Shown one piece after another: positions 1 through 5,965 of a stretch of 9,218 bases of DNA; positions within the stretch are counted from its first letter, which is position 1, and the number at the start of each line of letters is the position of its first letter. The position numbers and the translations under genes are program-made. The notes beneath the pieces are model-generated. The model searched no databases. It was not told the origin of the DNA and saw only the letters and a list, made by a program, of their open reading frames with translations. Source of the stretch: Candidatus Hydrogenedentota bacterium (GTDB lineage Bacteria; Hydrogenedentota; Hydrogenedentia; Hydrogenedentales; CAITNO01); the NCBI GenBank assembly GCA_903822375.1, contig CAIJOU010000240.1, forward strand, positions 1 to 9,218. Direction: 5' to 3'.

Positions 1-752
1 GATTCAATCCGGTCGAGCTGCGCCAGCAACTGTGTCCCCTCGCTGGCCTCGCCCGTTGTCACCGCGACATCAACGATCACCCCCGAACGCTCCTCCACCG
101 CGGTGTGCTGTTTGTAGGTGGGTTCGAGCGGGCGGCCCTTGCGGCCCGTCGCAAGCGTCGCGTCCGGGTCCGTCGTGCAGCGTTTCTTGGGTTGGCCTGT
201 CCAGGACGTCGGGCCTGGACCGGATGACTCGGTATCTTCGGCGTCCTGCTCTGCCACCCGGGCCGCATGCACCAGCGCCACGCTGTCCCAACTCACATCC
301 GCCCGAATGAGCGTGGCGTCCACATGCACCGTTTCGGCGTTGACCAGTCCCGCCCGCATGCAGTCCGAAACGCTGCGGCAAAAGATCTTCTTGAATCGTT
401 CCTGACCCCAGCGCTGGCGGATTCGCGTCAGGCTGCTGTGATCGGGAAGCTTCTCGTCCAGTCGGTAGCCCGCAAACCAGCGGATGGCCAGGTTTACCTG
501 AGCCTCCCGCATCAGTTCCCGGTCATGTACAATCCCCTGAAAGAAACCGGCCAGCATAAGCCGCAACGCCGCCTCAGGTGCAATGCTCGGACGGCCGTTG
601 TCGGCACAATACAACTCCCGCACGTCGTCGGCAAGCCAGGACAAGTCCAGAATCTTGTCCACCTGCTTGAGGACGTGGTCCTCCGGAACCAACTCCCGCA
701 ACGGGCACGCCACGAACAGGTCCTCCTGCCATCGGTCCTTGTCACCAAGCAT
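1..752 (-). CDS. IS1182/IS5-type DDE transposase, N-terminal part (runs off window)
   Basis: Reading the minus strand from ATG at 752 gives 250 uninterrupted codons with no stop before the window edge, so this is the N-terminal half of a protein whose family is usually about 450-550 residues. The start is supported by GGAGGA six to seven bases upstream. Residues about 48-125 look like the DUF772-type transposase domain (RPSIAPEAALRLMLAGFFQG, then a region with RWFAGYRLDEKLPDHSSLTR). VHVDATLIRADVS follows at 143-154, where D145 is the likely first acidic residue of the DDE triad. A Gly/Pro/Lys-rich linker leads into YKQHTAVEERSGVIVDVAVT at 213-232, the start of the second catalytic half. The later catalytic residues are outside the window, so it is not known whether the element is intact. 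The enzyme would cut and join the ends of its own insertion sequence. The family call is by recognition and the IS1182 versus other IS5-group placement is tentative. Confidence 0.87.
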   Translation of the reverse strand, partial: MLGDKDRWQEDLFVACPLRELVPEDHVLKQVDKILDLSWLADDVRELYCADNGRPSIAPEAALRLMLAGFFQGIVHDRELMREAQVNLAIRWFAGYRLDEKLPDHSSLTRIRQRWGQERFKKIFCRSVSDCMRAGLVNAETVHVDATLIRADVSWDSVALVHAARVAEQDAEDTESSGPGPTSWTGQPKKRCTTDPDATLATGRKGRPLEPTYKQHTAVEERSGVIVDVAVTTGEASEGTQLLAQLDRIE

Positions 753-776
753 CGTATGTCCTCCAGTTGCGATACT

Positions 777-804
777 AGTATATCACAAATATGCACCAAT
801 GCAA
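777..804 (-). promoter_or_regulatory. Promoter of the transposase gene
   Basis: On the minus strand TTGCAT (799-804) is followed after 16 bases by TATACT (777-782), one base from the sigma-70 -10 consensus. The distance to the Shine-Dalgarno sequence and ATG at 752 is short, as is usual for insertion-sequence transposases. Confidence 0.55.
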
Positions 805-823
805 GGGTTATTCAACAGGTCCG

Positions 824-857
824 CTGTACCCGGATCTGTGCGGCGTGGCGGGTACAG
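824..857. repeat. 9-bp perfect inverted repeat with 16-nt spacer
   Basis: CTGTACCCG (824-832) is repeated as its reverse complement CGGGTACAG (849-857). It sits just outside the probable IS end. On the plus strand it is followed by GCATCTTTTC, so it could form a weak terminator for plus-strand transcription, or be a binding site or a remnant of another element. No role is established. Confidence 0.4.
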
Positions 858-922
858 GCATCTTTTCACAACCCCCGCACGGACGTGGTGGAGCAGTTCT
901 CGCCGCAAGCCTCCTGCAAGAT

Positions 923-934
923 GCAAGTACTTGC
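923..934. repeat. 12-bp perfect palindrome
   Basis: GCAAGTACTTGC is its own reverse complement, and another TGCAAG lies just to its left (915-920). It could be a dimeric regulator site or part of the adjacent repeat element, but no gene start is close enough to assign it. Confidence 0.3.
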
Positions 935-950
935 GCATAGGTTGTTTAGG

Positions 951-1062
951 TCCCCCTTTGAAGGGGTGACCGCCGAAAGGCGGTCGGGGGATGTTAATTC
1001 CCCCGGCGCCGCCAGGGCCCAACATCCCCCGCCGCTTCGCGGCTTCCCCCTTCAACGGGGGA
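951..1062. repeat. Composite GC-rich palindromic repeat (REP/MITE-like), non-coding
   Basis: The stretch is a large imperfect inverted repeat of two arms around a spacer of about 25 bases. The arms pair at their inner ends through 11 perfect bases (985-995 with 1021-1031) and at their outer ends (TCCCCC 951-956 with GGGGGA 1057-1062). Each arm also folds on itself. The left arm has CCCCTT/AAGGGG (953-966) and a perfect 7-bp GACCGCC stem closed by GAAA (968-985). The right arm has GCCGC/GCGGC (1031-1043) and CCCCC/GGGGG (1046-1061). This architecture is typical of extragenic palindromic elements or MITE-like repeats. Only one copy is in the window, so repetition in the genome is inferred. Confidence 0.6.
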
Positions 1063-1155
1063 TTTTGTGCCTTTCAATATCTTGTCACCCACAAGAAAGG
1101 GCGCGATGTGCATGATGTCCATCATTTCATTCGGGATGACAGCTGCGCTTCGCGC

Positions 1156-1183
1156 TTGCGCGGAACATGGGCCGGGCTATAGG
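1156..1183 (+). promoter_or_regulatory. Possible promoter of the epimerase gene
   Basis: TTGCGC (1156-1161) and TATAGG (1178-1183) are separated by 16 bases, with the hairpin and Shine-Dalgarno downstream. Both boxes are only partial matches to the sigma-70 consensus, so this is a weak prediction. Confidence 0.3.
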
Positions 1184-1192
1184 CTATGCGCA

Positions 1193-1211
1193 GGACGCCG
1201 CTGCGGCGTCC
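1193..1211 (+). promoter_or_regulatory. Leader hairpin upstream of the epimerase ribosome binding site
   Basis: GGACGCCG pairs perfectly with CGGCGTCC around a CTG loop, giving an 8-bp stem that ends 19 bases before the AGGAGG. No T-run follows, so it is not an intrinsic terminator. It may stabilise the 5' end of the message or be incidental in GC-rich DNA. Confidence 0.35.
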
Positions 1212-1242
1212 ACGACGTGAGTTTCTTTCCAGGAGGTATGCC

Positions 1243-2211
1243 ATGCGCGTGCTGGTGACCGGCGGCGCCGGATTTATCGGTTCCCATCTTTGCGAGGCGC
1301 TGGTCGCCCGGGGCGACCGCGTTTGGGTGCTGGACGACCTGAGCACGGGCCGCTTCGAGAACATCGAGCATGTGCCCGAAATCACGACCATCATCGACTC
1401 CACGCTGAACCAGGAGATCGTGCGCGACCTGGTCCGCGAGGTTGACGTCGTCTACCATCTCGCCGCCACCGTGGGCGTGCAGCTCGTGGTCAACCACCCC
1501 ATCCGCACCATTGTGAACAACATCCGCGGCACCGAGGTGCTCCTGGAGGAGACCTGCCGCTACCGCCGCCGCCTGCTCATCACCTCGACCAGCGAGGTGT
1601 ACGGCAAGGGCGCGGGCGACGTGTTCCGGGAGGATGACGACCGCGTGATCGGGCCGACGGACAAGCTGCGCTGGTGCTATGCCGAGTCCAAGGCCATCGA
1701 CGAGTTTCTCGCGCTGGCCTACTGGCGCGAGAAGCGCCATCCCGCCGTGCTTGTGCGCCTGTTCAACACCGTCGGCCCGCGCCAGACGGGCCGCTACGGC
1801 ATGGTGATTCCGACCTTTGTGCGCCAGGCGCTGCTCGGCGAGCCGCTCACGGTTTTCGGCGACGGCCAGCAGAGCCGCTGTTTTGCCTACGTCGGCGACG
1901 TGGTCCCCGCGCTGACGGCGTTGATGGACGACACCAGGACGAACGGCGAGATCTACAACATCGGCAGCAACCAGCGGGTGACGGTCGAGGAACTGGCGCG
2001 GCGCGTCATCGACCGCACCGGCAGCGCGTCCACGCTGCGCTATGTGCCCTATGAGCAGGCCTACGGTCCCGGTTACGAGGACATGCGCCACCGGGCCCCC
2101 TGCCTCGACAAGATCGGCGCGGCCATCGGGTACAAGCCGAGCACCTCGCTCGACCAGATTCTCGACGTGGTTATCGCCAGCGTGCGCGAGCAGATTCGCC
2201 GCGGCGCCTGA
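1243..2211 (+). CDS. NAD-dependent nucleotide-sugar epimerase/dehydratase (extended SDR)
   Basis: A 322-residue cytoplasmic enzyme of the extended short-chain dehydrogenase family, acting on a nucleotide-activated sugar for surface polysaccharide or glycan synthesis. The NAD-binding motif TGGAGFIG is at residues 6-13, with DDLSTG (31-36) at the end of the second strand, where an acidic residue normally selects NAD. STSEVYG (115-121) supplies the catalytic Ser/Thr, and YAESK (146-150) is the YxxxK catalytic pair. GRYGMVIPTFVRQAL and the RCFAYVGDV segment (about 222-230) are typical of UDP-glucuronate decarboxylase-like and UDP-glucose 4-epimerase-like enzymes. The length is normal for the family. 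The ATG at 1243 is chosen because AGGAGG (1231-1236) lies six bases before it and the Rossmann fold begins at once; the frame is open further upstream, but that extension is Arg-rich and not protein-like. No sugar-biosynthesis partner adjoins it, so the exact substrate cannot be set from this window. Confidence 0.9.
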   Translation: MRVLVTGGAGFIGSHLCEALVARGDRVWVLDDLSTGRFENIEHVPEITTIIDSTLNQEIVRDLVREVDVVYHLAATVGVQLVVNHPIRTIVNNIRGTEVLLEETCRYRRRLLITSTSEVYGKGAGDVFREDDDRVIGPTDKLRWCYAESKAIDEFLALAYWREKRHPAVLVRLFNTVGPRQTGRYGMVIPTFVRQALLGEPLTVFGDGQQSRCFAYVGDVVPALTALMDDTRTNGEIYNIGSNQRVTVEELARRVIDRTGSASTLRYVPYEQAYGPGYEDMRHRAPCLDKIGAAIGYKPSTSLDQILDVVIASVREQIRRGA

Positions 2212-2237
2212 AAGCCGCCGCGATGGCCCTCACGTAG

Positions 2238-2256
2238 ACGCGGCATCCTGCCGCGT
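2238..2256 (+). repeat. Short hairpin repeat, copy A
   Basis: ACGCGGCA and TGCCGCGT form a perfect 8-bp stem around a TCC loop. It lies 27 bases after the epimerase stop codon. It shares its GCGGC-N-TCC-N-GCCGC architecture with the reverse complement of the hairpin at 2290-2308. No T-run follows, so it is read as a small extragenic palindrome and not as a classical terminator, although it may protect the 3' end of the message. Confidence 0.5.
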
Positions 2257-2289
2257 TCTGATATGACGCTAAGACTGGTGTCCGAAAGA

Positions 2290-2308
2290 AAGCGGCTGGA
2301 AGCCGCTT
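2290..2308 (-). repeat. Short hairpin repeat, copy B (inverted relative to copy A)
   Basis: AAGCGGCT and AGCCGCTT form a perfect 8-bp stem around GGA. Read on the minus strand the loop is TCC, as in the hairpin at 2238-2256, and the stems differ by two paired (compensatory) substitutions. That pattern suggests two diverged copies of one structured repeat in opposite orientation. Only weak T content follows. Confidence 0.5.
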
Positions 2309-2344
2309 CCACTTTGCGCCCGTCATCCGGTCAAAATACTTAGG

Positions 2345-2373
2345 TTGCATGTCCGGACAAAACATGCTAGCAT
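2345..2373 (+). promoter_or_regulatory. Probable promoter with overlapping palindromic operator, upstream of the MFS transporter
   Basis: TTGCAT (2345-2350) and TAGCAT (2368-2373) are 17 bases apart, a plausible sigma-70 promoter. The same 27 bases contain three nested symmetries: GCATGT/ACATGC (2347-2352 and 2362-2367), the perfect palindrome TGTCCGGACA (2350-2359), and the perfect palindrome ATGCTAGCAT (2364-2373) over the -10 box. Dimeric repressors commonly bind such sites. No regulator gene is adjacent. The predicted leader to the ATG at 2509 is about 130 bases. Confidence 0.45.
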
Positions 2374-2508
2374 CGTTTTCGCGGAGTCGTGTTTGGATGG
2401 GTATGTGCCCGCCCGAGCCGTGTCCGTTTGTTGGGTGTGGGTCATTATTTTCCGTCAACCCGTCCTGTCCGCGCTGTGCGGCCGGGACGCAGCCGGAGGG
2501 AGAGCAAC

Positions 2509-3651
2509 ATGTCTATAGCAGGATTGACAGCATTTTCGGGAGTGTTCGCACTCGGTGTGATCTTCGCCATCTTTGGCAGCATCAAGCTCAAGCTGCAGGA
2601 GCAGATTAAGATCGACGATGCCAAGGCCGGATCGTTGATTTCCGCCCTGATGTTCAGCTGCCTCATCTTCTCCATGCTCATCGGGGCGTTGACGCCGTTG
2701 CTCGGCTTCAAGGTCGTCGGGCTCGTGGGCTTCGGCGTGGGTGCCGTCTGTGTCCTGCTGCTCGCCGCGGCCCCGTCCTACGGAACCGCGATGCTCGCCT
2801 TCCTGGCGCTCGGCATTGCCGCCATGGCCGTCAACACCGTGGGCAACACGCTTGGACCCATGGTCCTCTTCCCGGGCAACCCCGCCAAGGCCAACAACCT
2901 GATGAACGTTTTCTTTGGGCTTGGTTCGCTGCTGACCCCGCTCATCATCGGCAATCTGATTGGCAAGGCCGGCTACAAGGCGACCTTGGGCGTCATCGCG
3001 GCCATGCTGGCGGTTCCCATCCTGTGGACCGTGATGGGCACCGATTTCCCGAAGATTGAGGGTGGGTTCAATTTCGGCCGCGCGGCCGGATGGCTCGCCA
3101 ATCCCGCCGTGCTCGCCGCCGGTGCGGCCCTGTTCTGCTACATCAGCCTCGAAAGCACGCTCGGCGGCTTCCTGACCACCTACCTGGCCGACCACAAGGT
3201 GGACCCCACCAAGGCCAATAACTACTTGGCCGGGTTCTGGTGCGCGCTGATGCTGGCCCGTCTGTTCACGGCTTTCTGCGTGCCGCAGGCAATGTTCCCG
3301 TATTACGTTCCGGTGCTGGCGCTTGTTGCCGCAGTTTCGATCATGATGATGGTCACCGCGAAGAGCACCGGTTCCGCCGTGCTTGCCATGCTGGTTACCG
3401 GTTTTGTGATGGGTCCCATATTCCCGACCCTGGTCGGCGTGACCTTCGGCAAGACCGGCGTTAGCGCCGAGGTGTTCGGCCTGATCTTCGCGATCGGCCT
3501 GCTCGGCGGCATCATCACCCCGCGTGTCATGGGCGGTTTCTCGGCCTCCGGCAACATCCGCAAGGGCATGCAGGTCCTCGCGGCGCTGGCCGTCGCGCTC
3601 ATCGTTATCTCCGGCGTGCTCGGCCTGGGCATCCACGACCTGGCCAAATAA
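2509..3651 (+). CDS. Sugar-type major facilitator superfamily transporter (FucP-like)
   Basis: A 380-residue inner-membrane protein with about 12 hydrophobic helices (approximately 4-24, 40-66, 68-88, 92-115, 129-151, 156-177, 198-227, 239-259, 267-286, 292-318, 322-344, 355-377). It probably moves a sugar or related solute using the proton gradient. NPAKANNLMNVFFGLGSLL (124-142) resembles the conserved N-x-G-x-P region of the FucP/GlcP group, and YISLESTLGGFLTTYLAD (211-228) resembles helix 7 of the same group. The classic loop motif between helices 2 and 3 is weak. It is shorter than E. coli FucP (438 residues). The start at 2509 has GGAGG (2495-2499) nine bases upstream; the frame is open for 40 codons before this, but that stretch is Arg/Pro-rich and lacks such a site. 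It has its own terminator downstream and probably its own promoter, so it is likely monocistronic. The substrate is not determinable. Confidence 0.82.
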   Translation: MSIAGLTAFSGVFALGVIFAIFGSIKLKLQEQIKIDDAKAGSLISALMFSCLIFSMLIGALTPLLGFKVVGLVGFGVGAVCVLLLAAAPSYGTAMLAFLALGIAAMAVNTVGNTLGPMVLFPGNPAKANNLMNVFFGLGSLLTPLIIGNLIGKAGYKATLGVIAAMLAVPILWTVMGTDFPKIEGGFNFGRAAGWLANPAVLAAGAALFCYISLESTLGGFLTTYLADHKVDPTKANNYLAGFWCALMLARLFTAFCVPQAMFPYYVPVLALVAAVSIMMMVTAKSTGSAVLAMLVTGFVMGPIFPTLVGVTFGKTGVSAEVFGLIFAIGLLGGIITPRVMGGFSASGNIRKGMQVLAALAVALIVISGVLGLGIHDLAK

Positions 3652-3672
3652 GACGCCTATTTGAGGTCCTTT

Positions 3673-3713
3673 CGCGGCCCGGGACAAAGCGTCCCGGGCC
3701 GCGCTTTGTTTCT
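3673..3713 (+). terminator. Intrinsic terminator of the MFS transporter gene
   Basis: A perfect 13-bp GC-rich stem (3673-3685 with 3691-3703) with loop AAAGC is followed by TTTGTTTCT. It lies 21 bases after the stop codon and isolates the transporter from htpG. Confidence 0.88.
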
Positions 3714-3736
3714 CGACCGATTCGCGCCTTCGCGTT

Positions 3737-3766
3737 TTGCCCCGCCCCGCCGCCGCATGGGATAAT
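3737..3766 (+). promoter_or_regulatory. Probable promoter of htpG
   Basis: TTGCCC (3737-3742) and GATAAT (3761-3766) are 18 bases apart, 36 bases before the ATG. The -10 box is good and the -35 box is poor. No heat-shock sigma-32 consensus or CIRCE-type inverted repeat is seen, so a heat-shock regulator cannot be named. Confidence 0.45.
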
Positions 3767-3801
3767 ACAGCCCTTCACGCAACCAAGGAGAGTGCACAGC
3801 C

Positions 3802-5727
3802 ATGAGTGAACGCCACGAATTCAAGACCGAGGCCCGGCAACTGCTGGACCTCATGATCCATTCCGTCTATTCAAACCGGGACATCTTCCTGCGCGAACTG
3901 ATTTCCAACAGTTCCGACGCCATCGACAAGCGGCGCTTTGAGTCGGTGAAGCATCCCGACCTGCTGCCGGCCGGGCTCGAACCGGTGATACGCATCGACG
4001 CCGACGCCGCGGCGCGCACGCTCAGCGTGTCCGACGACGGCATCGGCATGTCGCGCGAGGAGGTGGGCGATCTGATCGGCACCATCGCCAAGTCGGGAAC
4101 GCAGGAGTTTCTCAAGCGCGTGCGCGAGTCGAAGGACGCCGCCGCGCCGGCCGAACTCATCGGCCAGTTCGGCGTGGGCTTCTACTCGTCGTTCATGGTC
4201 GCCGACCGGGTCACGCTGCTCACGCGCCGCGCGGGCGAGGAGACGGCGACCCGCTGGGAATCGGCGGGCGACGGGTTCTACACCCTCGACGATGGGTCAC
4301 GCGACACGCCGGGCACGACGGTCACGCTGCATCTCAAGCCCGCCGACCAGGAAGACGGCATGAAGGACTATGCCGACGAGAGCGTGGTGCGCCACATCGT
4401 CCGCCAGTACTCCGACTTCGTCGCCTACCCGATCCAGATGGAGGTGGAGGAAACGGAGAAGGTGGAAGGCGAGGAGAAGAAGGTCCGCCGCACCGAAACG
4501 CTCAACTCGATGAAGGCCATCTGGCTGCGCGACAAGGCCGAGGTCACCGAGGAGGAGTATAACGAGTTCTACAAGCACGTCTCGCACGACTGGACCGACC
4601 CGATGCTGCGCGTGCAGGCCCGCATCGAGGGCACGCTCGAATACCGCCTGCTTCTCTATGTGCCGTCCAAGGCCCCGTGGGACCTGTTCATGCGCCATCC
4701 CGAGACGCACCACGGCGTGCGCCTCTACGTAAAGCGCATCTTCATCATGGACGACTGCGACGAGCTGCTGCCCGAATACCTGCGCTTCATCCGCGGCGTG
4801 GTCGATTCGGAGGACCTGCCGCTCAACATTTCCCGCGAAATCCTCCAGCAGAACCGGCAGGTGCAGCGCATGTCGCGCGGCATCGTCGGCAAGGTGCTCG
4901 ACGCGCTGAAAGACTTGGCCGAGAAGGAGGCCGACAAGTACAAGGCCTTCTGGGCCGAGTTCGGCCGCGTGCTGAAGGAGGGCCTCATCGCCGACACCGA
5001 TCACCGCGACGACCTGCTGTCGCTGCTGCGCGTCGTCACCACCGCCTCCGCGGGCGAACGCGTTTCGCTCAATGACTACATCGCGCGCATGAAGCCCGGC
5101 CAGGAGCAAATCTACTTCCTGTGCGGCGAGTCCCGCGCACGGCTGGAGCGCTCACCCCACCTTGAAGCGTTCCGCGACAAGGGTTACGAGGTGCTGCTGC
5201 TCGATGACCCGGTGGACGAGGTGTGGACCTCGTCCGTATATGAATACCAGGGCAAGAAACTCCAGTCCGCCGCCAAGGGGTTGGTGGACCTCCCGGCCGA
5301 CGACGAGGCCCAGAAAGAGGCCGAATCGGCGCGCAAGGAGCAGGAAAAGGCCCATGCGTCGCTGCTCGGCAAACTGGGCGAGCACCTGTCCGGCGAGGTG
5401 AAGGAAGTGCGCTTCTCGACGCGGCTCACCGAGTCGCCCGCCTGCCTCGTCACCGACGCGGGCGACGTGTCGCCGCAGTTGGAGAAGATGTTCCGCGCCA
5501 TGGGCCAGGAACTGCCCGAGACCAAGCGCATCCTCGAACTCAACCCCGGCCATCCGCTGCTCGACGCGCTGCAGCGGGTCTACGACGCCGACCCCGAATC
5601 GCCCGCGCTGGCCGACTACGCCAAGCTGCTCCACGGCCAGGCGCTGCTTGCCGAGGGCGGCCAACTGGCCGACCCGGCCGAGTTCGCCCGGCTCGTCGCC
5701 GATGTCATGGTCAAGGCCGCTGGCTGA
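3802..5727 (+). CDS. htpG: Molecular chaperone HtpG (bacterial Hsp90)
   Basis: A 641-residue cytoplasmic ATP-dependent chaperone that works as a homodimer in late folding and remodelling of client proteins, normally with the DnaK system. The N-terminal GHKL ATP-binding domain is complete: ELISNSSDAID (residues 32-42) with catalytic Glu32 and Mg-coordinating Asn36, DDGIGM (78-83), the lid region with GQFGVGFYSSFMVAD (121-135), and GTTVTLHLK. The middle domain carries the WLRDK and YVKRIFIMDD segments and SRGIVGKVL; its catalytic-loop region SEDLPLNISREILQ includes the Arg that contacts ATP. The C-terminal dimerisation domain follows. The length matches the family (E. coli 624), and no frameshift is seen. 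The ATG has AAGGAG (3785-3790) eleven bases upstream. It is flanked by a terminator on each side, so it is a single-gene unit. Confidence 0.98.
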   Translation: MSERHEFKTEARQLLDLMIHSVYSNRDIFLRELISNSSDAIDKRRFESVKHPDLLPAGLEPVIRIDADAAARTLSVSDDGIGMSREEVGDLIGTIAKSGTQEFLKRVRESKDAAAPAELIGQFGVGFYSSFMVADRVTLLTRRAGEETATRWESAGDGFYTLDDGSRDTPGTTVTLHLKPADQEDGMKDYADESVVRHIVRQYSDFVAYPIQMEVEETEKVEGEEKKVRRTETLNSMKAIWLRDKAEVTEEEYNEFYKHVSHDWTDPMLRVQARIEGTLEYRLLLYVPSKAPWDLFMRHPETHHGVRLYVKRIFIMDDCDELLPEYLRFIRGVVDSEDLPLNISREILQQNRQVQRMSRGIVGKVLDALKDLAEKEADKYKAFWAEFGRVLKEGLIADTDHRDDLLSLLRVVTTASAGERVSLNDYIARMKPGQEQIYFLCGESRARLERSPHLEAFRDKGYEVLLLDDPVDEVWTSSVYEYQGKKLQSAAKGLVDLPADDEAQKEAESARKEQEKAHASLLGKLGEHLSGEVKEVRFSTRLTESPACLVTDAGDVSPQLEKMFRAMGQELPETKRILELNPGHPLLDALQRVYDADPESPALADYAKLLHGQALLAEGGQLADPAEFARLVADVMVKAAG

Positions 5728-5768
5728 CGCGAACGGCGCCAGTCCCGAACGGTCAGCCCCAAAACGAA

Positions 5769-5807
5769 ACCGCCCTCTTTGCGTGTTTTATCCGCAAAGA
5801 GGGCGGT
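5769..5807. terminator. Bidirectional intrinsic terminator between htpG and tRNA-Val
   Basis: ACCGCCCTCTTTGCG (5769-5783) pairs perfectly with 5793-5807 around a nine-base loop, giving a 15-bp stem. On the minus strand it is followed by TTCGTTTT, a good tail for the tRNA transcript. On the plus strand it is followed by CTGTCATT, a weaker tail for htpG. It lies between convergent units and probably serves both. Confidence 0.85.
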
Positions 5808-5821
5808 CTGTCATTCATAAA

Positions 5822-5899
5822 TGGTGGGCGATAATGGGCTCGAACCATCGACCTCCACGATGTCAACGTGGCGCTCTAACCAAACTGAGCTAATCGCCC
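5822..5899 (-). tRNA. tRNA-Val (anticodon GAC), CCA encoded
   Basis: The minus strand folds as a complete cloverleaf of 78 bases. The acceptor GGGCGAT pairs with ATCGCCC. The D arm is GCTC/GAGC. The anticodon stem CCACG/CGTGG encloses TTGACAT, giving anticodon GAC that reads GUC (and GUU by wobble) valine codons. The T arm GATGG/CCATT encloses TTCGAGC, with discriminator A73 and an encoded CCA at 5822-5824. It has its own promoter and terminator. No integrase or duplicated tRNA 3' end lies next to it. Confidence 0.96.
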
Positions 5900-5913
5900 A
5901 CGGAGGTCTTGTT

Positions 5914-5943
5914 ATCGTAGCAGAACGGGCGCGGGGCTGTCAA
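5914..5943 (-). promoter_or_regulatory. Promoter of tRNA-Val
   Basis: A perfect TTGACA -35 box (5938-5943) is followed after 18 bases by TACGAT (5914-5919) on the minus strand. Transcription would start roughly eight bases before the mature tRNA 5' end at 5899, a normal short leader. Confidence 0.7.
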
Positions 5944-5965
5944 AAAGCACCGCCGCGACCGCAGC

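Larger units (their letters stand above)
1..823 (-). mobile_element. Partial insertion sequence (IS1182-like), 5' end of element
   Basis: The transposase gene and its promoter form the 5' part of an insertion sequence that continues beyond position 1. The outer boundary is not proven. The best candidate is the stretch around 805-823, whose minus-strand reading contains CCTGTTGAATAACCC, about 55-70 bases upstream of the transposase start and abutting the -35 element. The matching repeat at the other end and the target duplication are outside the window, so the exact end is inferred. Confidence 0.5.
753..1242. other. Intergenic region between the transposase and the epimerase gene
   Basis: About 490 bases separate these divergently oriented genes. 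No reading frame here has a ribosome binding site together with protein-like composition. The region holds the IS promoter and probable IS end, a 9-bp inverted repeat, a 12-bp palindrome, the composite palindromic repeat at 951-1062, and a possible promoter and hairpin leader for the epimerase gene. Between 1063 and 1155 nothing recognisable is seen. Confidence 0.6.

Noticed and set aside
267..1115. A 282-codon plus-strand frame running from within the transposase into the intergenic repeat
   Set aside because: It is antisense to the transposase and then reads through the palindromic repeat. No ribosome binding site or family resemblance.
1177..2091. A 304-codon open frame on the minus strand opposite the epimerase
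   Set aside because: Ala/His/Val-rich shadow of a gene with clear catalytic motifs on the plus strand.
2455..3687. A 410-codon open frame on the minus strand opposite the MFS transporter
   Set aside because: Its product is dominated by Gln, Glu, His and Gly without domains, and it crosses the transporter's terminator; it mirrors hydrophobic codons of the real gene.
4297..5664. Two minus-strand open frames (4297-5109 and 5152-5664) opposite htpG
   Set aside because: Low-information Val/Leu/His/Gly composition, fully inside htpG, with no start signals.
5822..5899. tRNA-Val as an integration site for a genomic island
   Set aside because: No integrase, no repeated tRNA 3' end and no change of gene type next to it are visible.
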